Assembly (NCBI RefSeq): GCF_002715865.1
Contig: NZ_CP017696.1
Span: 372,001-436,000, forward strand
Direction: 5' to 3'
DNA from: Bifidobacterium asteroides DSM 20089
Lineage (GTDB): Bacteria > Actinomycetota > Actinomycetes > Actinomycetales > Bifidobacteriaceae
DNA length: 64,000 bases
In this document: piece after piece, positions 54,492-64,000 of the stretch
How positions within the stretch are numbered: the first letter of the stretch is position 1
Layout of the letters: each line of letters starts with the position of its first letter
Notes under the pieces: generated by a model
Databases searched by the model: none
What the model saw: the letters and a program-made list of their open reading frames with translations, nothing else
Told to the model about the DNA's origin: nothing
Program-made: the position numbers and the translations under genes

Positions 54492-54739
54492 CTCCAGAGG
54501 CGTATCTGAATAAATTTATCTCTACGATGCGCGCTTTACACATTCACAAAGCCGTCTTTCATCGATCCGTCCCCTGACATTGGCGGAATCGAAGGTGAAC
54601 GATAATTCGCTATCGCAATTGGGTTTGAAATCCTGCTGTTAGTTTCGTTGTGTAACATATGCTTGGGCGGAATAAGAACAGCAGCAAATCCGCTGGACGG
54701 GCTGCCGGGCTAAGCCAGACCACGCTCGAACTTACCCGG

Positions 54740-55621
54740 TCAGGCTTTCTTTCTGGCTACCATCGAGAATGTCAGGGGAATCTGAGGCTGATTTCGGGGC
54801 ATAATCCAGCCCTTGAGATCAGGGCTGTACTCAAGCATCGGCAGTGACTGCCAGTCATCCACATTATGCTCGCCGATGGCCTCTACAGTCAGTCCCGCAT
54901 CCAACAGGGCACTGCTTATTTCCTGGAAGTCGTGAGCCCAATTGTGATTGGTGGTGTGCGTAATTCGGGGTTTTGTCCCATCTTCGAGCGAGTCGGTTGC
55001 TGACGTGTAGCTTTGATCCGTCTCATAAGTTGTTTCTGTCCCGCCAAAATAATCTTGGACTATCGACAAGCCCTCGTTGTTCAAAGCGAAAAGCAGGGGA
55101 TGGTTGTCGCGGATCATGAATATTCCGCCGTCTGCTAGCAGGGAGGCGATTGAACGAGCCCAGTCCTTCAGATCGGGAAGCCAGGTGATGGTTCCGCAGC
55201 TGGTGACGATGACATCGAACGAGCCTTTCTGCTCTGGCATGGCATCGGCAGCGCAACGGGCGTCGCTTTGAACATAGGTTATCGTTGCTCCGGCCCTTTC
55301 GGATAGCTTCCTGGCATAATCCAGCGAGGTGGGAGAGAAATCCAGGCCATATACGTCTCGTGCTCCCAAGCGCCACCACGAGATGGTATCAGAGCCTATA
55401 TGGCATTGCAGATGTAAAAGGCGTAACCCTTTAACGCTGTGCTCGGGCAGATGAGGCTTCAAAACCTCCAGATCGCGCACAGTCACGGGCGACAGAGCCG
55501 ATGGGTCATCCGCAAAAGCGTCCAGGTCTCCATAGCCACCATTGGCATGCACAACTGCCCTGTCATTCCAGTTGAGGAGATTATCCTCTACATCCTCGTT
55601 CTGGTGCAAACCTTGAGACAA
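54740..55621 (-). CDS. Class I SAM-dependent methyltransferase
   Basis: 293 aa. Motif I and the following acidic strand end are visible as LLHLQCHIGSDTISWWRLGA then VYGLDFSPTSLDYAR (about residues 67-105), with a later SDARCAADAMP segment and FDVIVTSCGTITWLPDLKDW as motif II. The substrate is not evident; such proteins in bifidobacteria act on small molecules or remain uncharacterised. It is monocistronic, with the tRNA-Arg gene upstream in the same orientation. Confidence 0.85.
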   Translation of the reverse strand: MSQGLHQNEDVEDNLLNWNDRAVVHANGGYGDLDAFADDPSALSPVTVRDLEVLKPHLPEHSVKGLRLLHLQCHIGSDTISWWRLGARDVYGLDFSPTSLDYARKLSERAGATITYVQSDARCAADAMPEQKGSFDVIVTSCGTITWLPDLKDWARSIASLLADGGIFMIRDNHPLLFALNNEGLSIVQDYFGGTETTYETDQSYTSATDSLEDGTKPRITHTTNHNWAHDFQEISSALLDAGLTVEAIGEHNVDDWQSLPMLEYSPDLKGWIMPRNQPQIPLTFSMVARKKA

Positions 55622-55774
55622 GGTGCTCCTTTCTGATGAGGCTTATCAACAGTGATCGAGTTGGACAGTGTCCAAAACAGTTTTTCAAGTGCAGATTTGT
55701 GCAGACTCGCAAGTCATGCGCGAATATGCAACTTTTTATTATTCTGAATATCAACTTCGTTGGCAAATACAGGG

Positions 55775-55847
55775 TGCCCCGGATGCGATTCGAACGCACG
55801 ACACCTTCTTTAGGAGAGAAGTGCTCTATCCCCTGAGCTACCGGGGC
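55775..55847 (-). tRNA. tRNA-Arg (anticodon CCU)
   Basis: 73 nt on the minus strand. Acceptor GCCCCGG pairs with CCGGGGC, then discriminator A. D-stem GCTC/GAGC, anticodon stem CTTCT/AGAAG with loop CTCCTAA (anticodon CCT), T-arm GTGCG-TTCGAAT-CGCAT. The CCA end is not encoded. Confidence 0.95.
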
Positions 55848-56055
55848 AACGGAAACTACTGTACCACGAAGTGAGACTTGGACAGGTTGCTGGTGTGCAG
55901 ACCAAGGGAAGGCCTTGGTACCGTGCTCTTCTTGGGGAAGTCAGCCTCTTATACCGGCTCGCTATACTGTCATGGTTTACAATTGCTCAACGGCCGAGCT
56001 GACTGTGCATTCCTCGGAAGGGGACCAGGTTGGCGATGATTTGCTGGAGGAGACC

Positions 56056-57081
56056 ATGGCGAAATTCAGACAGTCCTTCCTGGTGAAGCATGTCTTTGGG
56101 TGGACGGCCAGGCTGCTGGCGTTGATCAGCTTGCTGGCCTTGGCGGTGCGTGCCTGCCCGGCTTGGCTGTCGTCGATACCATACCTGCCGGATTTGGCCG
56201 CTCTGACGCCCTGGTTCATCCTCTTGGGTCTGCTGGCCCTGATCCTGGCCCTGATGGCTTCAAGATGGTTCACAGCTTTGGTGCTTATCGCCGCCCTGGC
56301 TTTGAATGTCTACTGGCAGTATCCCTTCTATCAGGAAGGATCCGAGCTCAACGGGCAGGCTGATCAGCTCATGGCCCTCGAGCATCCCGACCGGTACGAC
56401 GATGTGGCCCGGGTCATGACGCTGAACGTCTACAAGGGTCAGGCCGATGCCGATCAGGTAGTCAAGACTGTCAGCGACAACCGGGTGGAGGTGCTGGCTC
56501 TGCAGGAGGTCAGCAATGATTTTGTGGACCGTCTGCACAAGGCAGGCATCGACCGCTACCTGCCACACGAGCAGCTTTCCACATCTTCGAAGGAATACGG
56601 CAACGGTCTTTGGACGGCCGCCCCGATGCAGTCGCCTTCAAGGGATGACGTGGGTTCTCGCTCCTCCATGATGCCGGCGGCCAGCATCGACTTCGGCAGG
56701 GGTCAGACCAGTGTCAGATTCGTCTCGGTCCATACCACCTCGCCGCAACCGGGCAGTTGGAATGCATGGCGACGCAGCGTGTCCGACCTGGGGAAGCTGC
56801 GGAAACACGAGCACACTCGATACGTGCTGATGGGCGACTTCAATGCCACCTATGATCATGCCGTTTTTCGAGACATGCTGGGGGAGCGATTCAGCGATGG
56901 GGCCCGTCAGGCCGGGCATGGCATGAGCATGACCTGGCCGGCAAACCGAGCCCCATTACCCAGGTTGGTGGCCATCGATCATGTTGTGGTGGACCGTGAC
57001 ATCAGGGCCAACCGGATCCAGACCATACCTATCTCGGGGTCGGATCATGCGGCCCTGCTGGGCACGGTGATGGTGGGGTAG
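56056..57081 (+). CDS. Membrane-anchored endonuclease/exonuclease/phosphatase-fold protein
   Basis: 341 aa from ATG 56056 (MAKFRQSFLV), which has GGAGGAG just upstream; an upstream in-frame ATG at 55915 has no such site. Three hydrophobic helices in the first 100 residues place the catalytic domain outside the membrane. EEP-fold motifs are present in order: MTLNVYKG, ALQEVS (metal-binding Glu), VLMGDFNATYD, IDHVVV and SGSDHAALLG. The substrate could be phospholipid, nucleotide or nucleic acid; family members of this topology are rarely characterised. Confidence 0.87.
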   Translation: MAKFRQSFLVKHVFGWTARLLALISLLALAVRACPAWLSSIPYLPDLAALTPWFILLGLLALILALMASRWFTALVLIAALALNVYWQYPFYQEGSELNGQADQLMALEHPDRYDDVARVMTLNVYKGQADADQVVKTVSDNRVEVLALQEVSNDFVDRLHKAGIDRYLPHEQLSTSSKEYGNGLWTAAPMQSPSRDDVGSRSSMMPAASIDFGRGQTSVRFVSVHTTSPQPGSWNAWRRSVSDLGKLRKHEHTRYVLMGDFNATYDHAVFRDMLGERFSDGARQAGHGMSMTWPANRAPLPRLVAIDHVVVDRDIRANRIQTIPISGSDHAALLGTVMVG

Positions 57082-57087
57082 GGGACT

Positions 57088-57399
57088 TCAGGCATCCAAG
57101 TTGGATTGTGTTCCGGCCTGGGCCCCGGCGCTGGCCTGCTCTTGCTGGGCGGCATCGAGCTTGGCCCTCACCTGACCGAGGAGTTCCTGGGCGCGCTTGG
57201 CCAAAGCCTCGCCAATCTCCCACTGCCGCATGGACGCATCCAGATCCAGCCCGCCGGCCTCCAGCGCCTGAACCGCCTGGATCAGCTGATCGCGGGCTTG
57301 CTCATAAGGCAGTTTGGCGATGGTCTCGCGTTCCTTCTGGCTTAGGGCCGAAGCCAGAACTGGCTGTTCCTTGGTCTGCTCCTCGTCGGTGTCGCTCAT
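57088..57399 (-). CDS. xseB: Exodeoxyribonuclease VII small subunit
   Basis: 103 aa with GAGGAG five bases before the ATG. The family signature is clear: LPYEQARDQLIQAVQALEAG then LDLDASMRQWEIGEALAKRA in a two-helix coiled coil. It binds several copies per XseA to form the nuclease that degrades single-stranded DNA. It sits about 100 bp downstream of xseA in the same orientation and converges with the EEP gene. The Gln/Ala-rich C-terminal tail is an actinobacterial extension. Confidence 0.95.
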   Translation of the reverse strand: MSDTDEEQTKEQPVLASALSQKERETIAKLPYEQARDQLIQAVQALEAGGLDLDASMRQWEIGEALAKRAQELLGQVRAKLDAAQQEQASAGAQAGTQSNLDA

Positions 57400-57503
57400 G
57401 CCTGCTCCTCTTTTGTCTGATTGTTATTTGGCGCGTTATCAAATTGCAGATGACGCTGATGATCATCGCGAATGATTATATGTGGCTGACCACGTGGGAT
57501 TGG

Positions 57504-58814
57504 TCACTGCCCGCTGACGACCTTGGTCTCGATCCGGCCCTCTTTGACAGTCAGGGTCAGATTCTGATCGACCCGAACCTGCCGGGGGCTGACGACCACC
57601 TTCCCGTCCAAGGCCTGCACGACCGCATATCCGCGGTCCAGTGTGGACTGGGGAGAGAGGGCGGTAAGCGAGGATTGGAGCTTTTCCACGGTCAGGGAGG
57701 CGTCGTCCACAATCCGCCGAAGGGCGATGTCCAGGCGGACCAAAGACTCGTCGACCAGCCGCTGGGGCTTGTCCAGCATGGTCTGCGGCTTGGTCAGGCT
57801 GGGGCGGTTGGCATATCCCTCAATCAAACGTGTCTCGCCTTCGACCATATTCTCGATGCGCGCGTTTATGCGCATCCGGGCCTCCTGGATGATTCCCTCC
57901 TGCTCGACCAGGTCGGGCACCACCCGCTTGGCTGCGTCGGTAGGAGTGGAGGCGCGCAGATCCGCCGCCAGATCAATCAGGGTCCAGTCGTCTTCGTGGC
58001 CGATGGCCGAAACAATGGGGGTGACGCAGGCCGCCGTGGCCCGGACCACGGACTCGTCAGAGAATCCCAGCAGATCCTCGAAGCTGCCGCCGCCCCTGGC
58101 CACGATGATCACATCAACAGCAGGATCCGCATCCAGCTTCTGGATGGCCTCGACCACCTCGGGCGGGCATTGAGGTCCCTGGACGTGTGCATGCACAACG
58201 GAGAATTCGATGGTGGGCCAGCGCAGACGAGCGTTGGTGATTATATCTCCCTCGGCTCTGGCCTTGGGTGCGCAGATCAGGCCGATGCGCCGGGGGAATT
58301 CGGGCAGGGGAACCCTGTTCTCCGCATCAAAGAGGCCTTCGCCCTTGAGCTTGCGCCTGAGCTGGTCGATCTGCTCCTTGAGGTCGCCGGTGCCCACACG
58401 CTTGATCCGGTCGGCCATGAAGCTCAGACGGGTCTGTTTGATCCACAGGTCGGGCCGCCCGTGTACCACCACCCGGTCGCCCTGGCGAAATTCCCTGGCC
58501 TGGGTGGCGAAGGCCCGGAATCCCATGACGTTGATGGAGATGTCCTCGAAGTTGTCGCGCAGGGTCAAATACGCTGAACCGGTCCGGCGGGTGTTGATCT
58601 CCACTATCTGACCCTCCACCCAGGCTCCGGGCCAGCGGGCCACTGCGTCGTGGTACTTCTGGCTGAGCACGCTGACCGGCCAGGGGTCTTCCTCGGTGGT
58701 ATCTCTTGCCAGACGAGGCAGCTGATCCAGGGGTTTGGGGGCCAGCGCGGACGAGGCTGAGCCAGCCGGTGCGCCCATCGACCCCTGCATGTTCGAACCC
58801 ATGTATGCTCGCAC
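57504..58814 (-). CDS. xseA: Exodeoxyribonuclease VII large subunit
   Basis: 436 aa. GTG at 58814 is preceded by AGGAGG at six bases, a better start than ATG 58802 or the far-upstream 58853. N-terminal OB-fold (about residues 55-150, with WVEGQIVEI and YLTLRD) and catalytic domain (about 160-430) with PRRIGLICAPKARAEGDI, DVIIVARGGGSFEDLLGF (glycine-rich motif) and PIVSAIGHEDDWTLIDLAAD are complete. It forms the ssDNA-specific bidirectional nuclease with XseB in repair and mutation avoidance. Confidence 0.96.
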   Translation of the reverse strand: MRAYMGSNMQGSMGAPAGSASSALAPKPLDQLPRLARDTTEEDPWPVSVLSQKYHDAVARWPGAWVEGQIVEINTRRTGSAYLTLRDNFEDISINVMGFRAFATQAREFRQGDRVVVHGRPDLWIKQTRLSFMADRIKRVGTGDLKEQIDQLRRKLKGEGLFDAENRVPLPEFPRRIGLICAPKARAEGDIITNARLRWPTIEFSVVHAHVQGPQCPPEVVEAIQKLDADPAVDVIIVARGGGSFEDLLGFSDESVVRATAACVTPIVSAIGHEDDWTLIDLAADLRASTPTDAAKRVVPDLVEQEGIIQEARMRINARIENMVEGETRLIEGYANRPSLTKPQTMLDKPQRLVDESLVRLDIALRRIVDDASLTVEKLQSSLTALSPQSTLDRGYAVVQALDGKVVVSPRQVRVDQNLTLTVKEGRIETKVVSGQ

Positions 58815-59284
58815 CTGATGCCTCCTGACCATCGGTTCCGCCAGCCCGACCAACTCATACGTCGTAGCCTGTACAGGATGGTATTCGGGTTGGTCAGCGA
58901 AGGAAACGTCCTTTCAGGGTCTCTCAATACGGGGACAATTCCATATATTCTGCAAATTTCCTACAGGCCTCTGCCGACTGCTCCTGAGCCGATTTCGCCG
59001 AGGGCACAGCGGCCTTTCTCCCGCCAGCTAGGAGGTTGGTACTGAGATGAAAGTGTGGAGGACAAGGGTTGCAACCAAGGCCTTGATGCACTTGCCCTGG
59101 TCTGCTGCTTGCCTGCAACAGAGGCGGTTTTGCCGGCGGCTGTGTCAAAGCAGACATCTTGATTCCCTGATATCGCAGAAGTTGTTTACGTTCCGGCGGT
59201 AGCATAAATAGAGTAAGCCGGATATGATGTGGTGTCTGCTTTTCGAACCCATCATGCGGCGGTCTCACGGATTGAGGTTGTTTC
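58815..59284. other. Divergent intergenic region of xseA and the activase gene
   Basis: Contains the xseA ribosome site and the candidate activase promoter. Open frames here have no supporting features. Confidence 0.55.
59182..59210 (+). promoter_or_regulatory. Candidate promoter of the activase gene
   Basis: TTGTTT (59182-59187), 17 bp, TAAATA (59205-59210), about 75 nt upstream of the ATG. Confidence 0.5.
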
Positions 59285-62200
59285 ATGTCTGATGGCGTCG
59301 ACATAGCGGGTCGATTTAAGGGCACAGGACCGCGGGATCTCCTGCGTGTGGGTTTGGACATCGGTTCCACCACAGTCAAGGCCGTGGTTCTTGGCACAGG
59401 GGACAGGCTGGATCAGGCGCTTTTCAGCGACTATCGCCGCCATCACGCCAATGTGCGTCAGTGCGTGGCGGAACTGGTCACCGACATCAAGCTTTCACTG
59501 TCCAGGGTCGGTCTGGCCGGCAATCCCATCAGCCTGGTGATCACCGGCTCGGGTGGGCTGGAACTGGCCAGCCAGCTTCAGGCTGAGTTCGCTCAGGAGG
59601 TCATTGCCGAGACCGAGGCCATCAACGCCACCTATCCCGAGGGGGATGTGATCATCGAGCTGGGCGGCGAGGATGCCAAGATCACCTATCTGAAGCCCAC
59701 TCCGGAGCAGCGGATGAATGGATCCTGCGCTGGCGGAACCGGAGCCTTCATCGATCAGATGGCGACCCTGCTCAACACCGATGCTTCAGGCCTGAACGAT
59801 ATGGCTTCCAAGTACAAGACCATTTATCCCATCGCTTCACGTTGCGGGGTCTTCGCCAAATCCGACCTACAGCCCCTGATAAACGACGGAGCCGCCAAGG
59901 AGGATCTGGCTGCATCCATCTTCAACGCCGTTGCCACACAGACCATTTCCGGTCTGGCCTGCGGACGCCCCATCCGCGGCAACGTGATTTTCTTGGGCGG
60001 GCCCCTCTTCTTCATGAGCGAGCTCAGGGAAGCCTTTAAGCGGATCCTCCAGGACAGGGTCAGTCGCTACATCATCCCTGAGAACGCGCACCTCTATGTG
60101 GCCTATGGCGCCGCCATCATGGCTGGCCGCCACGAGCAGGACGACCAGGACAGCGCCGCGCAGGTCAAAACTGACTACTCGCCAGAAACCGATGTGAACG
60201 ATCCCTTTGGCCCGGCTTGGGGACTGGACCAGGAGGAGGTCGACCGGGCGCGGTCCGAGAAGGCTTCGAACCTGGACAAGATGGCTCTGCAGGATGCCAT
60301 GCAGGACGGCCGCACAACCACCTTGGTCGACGGCGAGAAAAAGGTTCCCGCAACGGAAACCGCCAAGGATGCCCGCCAAGATCAAGACATGCACTTTGAT
60401 CTGACTTCCTTGGAGGGCGTCCTCTCCGCCCTGAAGGGCCTGGAGAACATGCCCTCGACGGCCAGAACCATCCGGCCGCTCTTCCTGAACGAGGAGGAGC
60501 GCAAGGAGTTCAATGACCGTCATGGGGCTCAGATCATCCCCACCGGAGACCTGTCCGGGGCCAAGGGGCCGCACTTCCTGGGCATCGATGCGGGCAGCAC
60601 CACCATCAAGGCCGTGCTGGTCAACGACGACAAGACCATCGTCTGGTCCACCTACGGGGTGCATAAGGACAGCCCTCTGATCGCAGCCGCCAACATCGTC
60701 AAGGAAGTCAGGAAGTCCCTGCCCGAGGGCGCCTACATCGCCCGTGCCTGCGCTACCGGCTATGGTGAGGGTCTGGTCAAGGCAGGCTTGCACGTTGACG
60801 AGGGTGTGGTCGAGACCATGGCCCATTACCGGGCCGCCGAGGAGATCAGCCCCGGGGTCACCTCGGTCATCGACATCGGCGGACAGGATATGAAGTACAT
60901 CGCCGTCAACGACGGAGTCATCGATTCAATCTGTGTCAACGAGGCCTGCTCGGCAGGCTGTGGGTCCTTCCTGCAGACCTTCGCCCAGTCCATGGGCATC
61001 AGCATCCAGGAGTTCACCAGGCAGGCGTTGGCCTCCGAGGCCCCGACCGATCTGGGCTCCCGTTGCACGGTCTTCATGAACTCTTCTGTCAAGCAGGCTC
61101 AGAAGGAGGGCGCCTCCCCGGAGGACATTGCCGCCGGGCTCTGCTATTCGGTGGTCAGGAACGCCCTATACAAGGTCATCAAGCTGCGTGATGCCAATGC
61201 CCTGGGGCCGGTGGTTGTGGTCCAGGGAGGCACCTTCCTCAACGATGCCGTTCTGCGGGCCTTTGAACTCCTGACCGGTCGCAAGGTGACCAGGCCCAAC
61301 ATCGCCGGGCTCATGGGAGCCTACGGCGCCGCGCTGACGGCCCGCATGCACTGCCCGCAGAATGAAGAGGTCGAGGATCTTTCTGCAACCAACTCCCATA
61401 TCACCCACCCTTCACTGAACGTGGTCGACGGGGCGAAGTCCGTGGGCGGCACGCCCACCACTCCCAATTTGGCCCCGGCTTCCATCAAGCCAAAGTTGTC
61501 ACCGGCTGCCGTCAACAAGATTGCCTCCAAGAATGACCGGGGGTTCAAGACGACTCTGCCCGATCTGAGGGTGGAAGACGGCCATGTGGTCAGCTCCATC
61601 CTGGCAGGGGATGATCTGGACAACCTCTCCATGACCACCACCCACGATGTCTGCAAGCTCTGCCAGAACCACTGCAAACTGACCATCACCGAATTCGAGG
61701 ACGGCGGCCGCTATGTGACCGGGAACCGCTGCGAGCGTGGTGGAGACAAGAATCGGCAGCGCTCCGACAGGCCAAACCTCTACGATTTCAAGTACAAGCG
61801 GGCCTTCGCCTACCGCCGTCTGACCCCGGACAAGGCCACCAGGGGCGATATCGGCATTCCACGTGTGCTCAACATGTACGAGGACTACCCCTTCTGGTTC
61901 ACCCTACTGACCTCTCTGGGCTTCCGGGTCATGATCTCCGGGCGTTCCAACCATGAGCTCTTCGAAAGTGGTATGGAATCCATCGCCTCCGAGAACATCT
62001 GCTACCCGGCCAAGCTGGTTCACGGGCACATCCACTCCCTGGTCGACAAGGGCATCAAGACCATCTTCTACCCCTGCGTCACCTATGAGCAGGAGCTGGT
62101 TCCCGATACGGACAACCATTACAACTGCCCCATCGTGGCCAACTACCCGGTGGTGATCGAGGCCAACATGGCCGAGCTCAAGGAGAACGGCGTCCGCTTC

Positions 62201-64000
62201 ATGCGGCCCTACTTCAACCTCTCCAACAAGGAGAAGATGGTCGAGCGGATCGTCAAGGTCTTCGACTGGGCCAAGGTGAGCGAGGATGAGGCCCGGACGG
62301 CCGTCCAGGAGGCCTACCGTGAGGATGCCCGGTTCAAGGAGGATGTCCGCCAGGAGGGGCTTCGTGCCCTGGCCTACATGCAGGAGTATGGGGTCAAGGG
62401 CGTGGTTCTGTCGGGACGCCCCTACCATGTGGATCCCGAGGTCAACCATGGCATTCCCGAGACCATCTGCTCCCTGGGTATGGCAGTGCTCTCCGAGGAC
62501 TCCATCTGCGAGCTGAACGTGCACGACCTGCCCAAGCTGAGCGACTACATCATTCCGGCAGCGGGGGAGCGTGCCCTGGCCTCCAACAACCCCACGGCCG
62601 CCAAGTTCCGCAAGACCGTGCCGGGCTTCGGTGACGACCATCAGAAGATGCCTCTGAGGGTGACCGACCAGTGGGCCTACCACTCCAGGCTCTATTCCGC
62701 CGCCAGGTTCGTCTCCGAGTATCCCGACCTGCAGCTGGTCCAGCTGGTCAGCTTCGGATGCGGCGTGGATGCCATCACGACCGACCAGGTCCAGGAGATT
62801 CTGGCCGACAAGGGTGATGTCTACACGCAGCTGAAGATTGACGAGGTCTCCAACCTGGGTGCAGCCAAGATCCGTCTGCGCTCGCTGAAGGCCGCCATGG
62901 ACGAACGCCACCAGCGGGATATGGCCCAGGAGGGCAGCGAAGATCAAAAGGAAGCCCCCGTCAAGGGGCAAGTACAGGCGCAGGATTCATCCGACTCTCA
63001 GGATTCGCAAGACCTTGCCAGCCATATTGAAGCAGTGGATGCAGATGCGTCTGACAAGCCGAAATCCGATGGGTTCCGGTCCACCAACGCTCAGAAGATC
63101 AACCTATCCCAGCGCAAGGCCGACATTGTGGCTCTGGCCCGGTTCGTGGCTCTGCACGACAAGAGCGATCAGGGTCTGATAGGCCTCCATCCCATGGGCA
63201 TCAGGCCCATCCGGGAGACCATGGCATCGCAGCAAAAGCGGCAGGAAGCCGACAATCAGGGCAAGGATGACCAGCTCAGCGGGGCCGCTGCCAAGCCGAC
63301 CCTGTCCAAGTACGCCACTGAGCATCGCTTCACCAAGGAGATGGGGCACAAATTCACAGTGGTAGCGCCGCAGATGTCCCCCGTGCATTTCTCCCTCCTG
63401 GAGGCGGTCTTCTCCAGCGCGGACTATCACTTCGAGCTCCTGAAGCATGCCACGGCCGAAGACATCAACACCGGGGTAAAGTACGTCAACAACGATGCCT
63501 GCTTCCCGGCCATCATCGTGGTGGGGCAGCTGGTCAACGCCTTCCTGTCCGGCCGGTTCGACCCACACAAGTGCGCGGTCATCGTCACCCAGACCGGCGG
63601 CATGTGCAGGGCCACCAACTACTATGGCCTTCTGCGCAAGGCCATGGCTGATGCGGGCTATGGCTACGTCCCGATCATTACGCTGAGCGTCCAGGGATTC
63701 CGGGCCAACCCAGGTCTTCAGGTAACCCCAGCCTTGCTGCACCGCGCCGTCAAGGCCTTCTACCTGGGCGATGCCATGATCGAGTGCCTGCTCAGGGTCC
63801 GTCCCTACGAGCAGGAGCCTGGATCAGCCAACAGGCTCTACAAGCTCTGGGACACGATCTGCAAGGAGACCATCGAGCACCACGGGTACTCCAAGACCGC
63901 CAAGAAGGTCTATGGCCATGGCTATCTGCCCTATGGCACCCTGATGAAGCGGATGATCCGTGCCTTCGACCAGCTTCCGCTGCGCAATATTCCCCGCAAG
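59285..64000 (+). CDS. Giant acyl-CoA dehydratase activase / reductase-like fusion protein (3' end outside window)
   Basis: At least 1572 residues with no stop before the edge. Two ATPase domains of the BcrAD/BadFG type: the first (about 18-280) with VGLDIGSTTVKAVV and NGSCAGGTGAFIDQMA, the second (about 430-690) with LGIDAGSTTIKAVL, VIDIGGQDMKYIAV and ACSAGCGSFLQTFAQSMG. The Cys of the second carries the usual Fe-S ligand context; the first also retains its Cys (RCGVFAKSD). A Cys cluster (DVCKLCQNHCKL) lies near 788. A DUF2229-type activase region follows (about 820-1180, with PYHVDPEVNHGIPETI and FGCGVDAITTDQ), a charged linker (about 1215-1330), and a C-terminal HgdB-like part with TQTGGMCRATNY. 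Such proteins are common in bifidobacteria, but their dehydratase partner and reaction are unproven. Confidence 0.88.
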   Translation, partial: MSDGVDIAGRFKGTGPRDLLRVGLDIGSTTVKAVVLGTGDRLDQALFSDYRRHHANVRQCVAELVTDIKLSLSRVGLAGNPISLVITGSGGLELASQLQAEFAQEVIAETEAINATYPEGDVIIELGGEDAKITYLKPTPEQRMNGSCAGGTGAFIDQMATLLNTDASGLNDMASKYKTIYPIASRCGVFAKSDLQPLINDGAAKEDLAASIFNAVATQTISGLACGRPIRGNVIFLGGPLFFMSELREAFKRILQDRVSRYIIPENAHLYVAYGAAIMAGRHEQDDQDSAAQVKTDYSPETDVNDPFGPAWGLDQEEVDRARSEKASNLDKMALQDAMQDGRTTTLVDGEKKVPATETAKDARQDQDMHFDLTSLEGVLSALKGLENMPSTARTIRPLFLNEEERKEFNDRHGAQIIPTGDLSGAKGPHFLGIDAGSTTIKAVLVNDDKTIVWSTYGVHKDSPLIAAANIVKEVRKSLPEGAYIARACATGYGEGLVKAGLHVDEGVVETMAHYRAAEEISPGVTSVIDIGGQDMKYIAVNDGVIDSICVNEACSAGCGSFLQTFAQSMGISIQEFTRQALASEAPTDLGSRCTVFMNSSVKQAQKEGASPEDIAAGLCYSVVRNALYKVIKLRDANALGPVVVVQGGTFLNDAVLRAFELLTGRKVTRPNIAGLMGAYGAALTARMHCPQNEEVEDLSATNSHITHPSLNVVDGAKSVGGTPTTPNLAPASIKPKLSPAAVNKIASKNDRGFKTTLPDLRVEDGHVVSSILAGDDLDNLSMTTTHDVCKLCQNHCKLTITEFEDGGRYVTGNRCERGGDKNRQRSDRPNLYDFKYKRAFAYRRLTPDKATRGDIGIPRVLNMYEDYPFWFTLLTSLGFRVMISGRSNHELFESGMESIASENICYPAKLVHGHIHSLVDKGIKTIFYPCVTYEQELVPDTDNHYNCPIVANYPVVIEANMAELKENGVRFMRPYFNLSNKEKMVERIVKVFDWAKVSEDEARTAVQEAYREDARFKEDVRQEGLRALAYMQEYGVKGVVLSGRPYHVDPEVNHGIPETICSLGMAVLSEDSICELNVHDLPKLSDYIIPAAGERALASNNPTAAKFRKTVPGFGDDHQKMPLRVTDQWAYHSRLYSAARFVSEYPDLQLVQLVSFGCGVDAITTDQVQEILADKGDVYTQLKIDEVSNLGAAKIRLRSLKAAMDERHQRDMAQEGSEDQKEAPVKGQVQAQDSSDSQDSQDLASHIEAVDADASDKPKSDGFRSTNAQKINLSQRKADIVALARFVALHDKSDQGLIGLHPMGIRPIRETMASQQKRQEADNQGKDDQLSGAAAKPTLSKYATEHRFTKEMGHKFTVVAPQMSPVHFSLLEAVFSSADYHFELLKHATAEDINTGVKYVNNDACFPAIIVVGQLVNAFLSGRFDPHKCAVIVTQTGGMCRATNYYGLLRKAMADAGYGYVPIITLSVQGFRANPGLQVTPALLHRAVKAFYLGDAMIECLLRVRPYEQEPGSANRLYKLWDTICKETIEHHGYSKTAKKVYGHGYLPYGTLMKRMIRAFDQLPLRNIPRK

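Noticed and set aside
53470-54543. 357-codon minus-strand frame opposite the AraC gene
   Set aside because: The plus strand encodes a complete AraC protein with an AGGAGG site; the minus frame has neither.
1-64000. Insertion sequence or prophage as the source of the accessory regions
   Set aside because: I found no transposase, integrase, terminal inverted repeats or phage structural genes; the only inverted repeat is the pair of membrane-protein genes.

Overview
The window looks like a chromosomal segment of a Bifidobacterium. The evidence is high-GC actinobacterial coding sequence, AGGAGG-type ribosome binding sites, a GH127/146-type arabinofuranosidase next to a LacI regulator, an xseA-xseB pair and a giant acyl-CoA dehydratase activase. 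Large RCC1-repeat surface proteins would fit an insect-gut lineage such as the B. asteroides group. That assignment is an inference and was not tested.

Region 1 (1-42,060) is an array of nine very large minus-strand genes for secreted, cell-wall-sorted RCC1/InlB-repeat proteins, called RCC1-A to RCC1-I here, plus a tenth 3'-end relic. A is cut by the window start. Each intact protein has a signal peptide, a Pro/Ser/Thr linker, an InlB-type (Listeria-Bacteroides) repeat, RCC1-like blades, a second InlB repeat, a second RCC1 propeller and a C-terminal sorting signal. Most sorting signals read LPxAG rather than LPxTG. Three genes carry long poly-G tracts in the codons just after the signal peptide: A has G17 and is in frame, G has G12 and is out of frame, H has G13 and also fixed lesions. 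B and D keep only G6 at the homologous site and I has an interrupted G run. This looks like a multi-locus, slipped-strand, phase-variable surface-protein system, with locked-on and decayed members. Every 3' end ends in one or two stem-loops whose stems differ but whose loops share CCCCAA on the transcript. Several 5' leaders of the family carry the complementary UUGGGG. Inside the array lie a LacI regulator convergent with the glycosidase gene, a copied LacI fragment, and an ABC exporter-TetR operon with a clear operator.

Region 2 (42,250-50,945) is accessory and partly decayed. It holds a divergent HxlR/NAD(P)H-binding pair, two near-identical alanine-rich membrane proteins forming an 828-bp inverted repeat around a 1,054-bp spacer, a small membrane-anchored protein, and a frameshifted Panacea (DUF4065)-Doc toxin-antitoxin pair.

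Region 3 (50,946-55,850) has a MarR gene with a frameshifted MFS exporter, a relic of a sugar-binding protein, an AraC regulator, a methyltransferase and tRNA-Arg(CCU).

Region 4 (55,900-64,000) looks like core genome: an endonuclease/exonuclease/phosphatase-fold membrane protein, exodeoxyribonuclease VII (xseA, xseB), and an activase gene that runs off the right edge.
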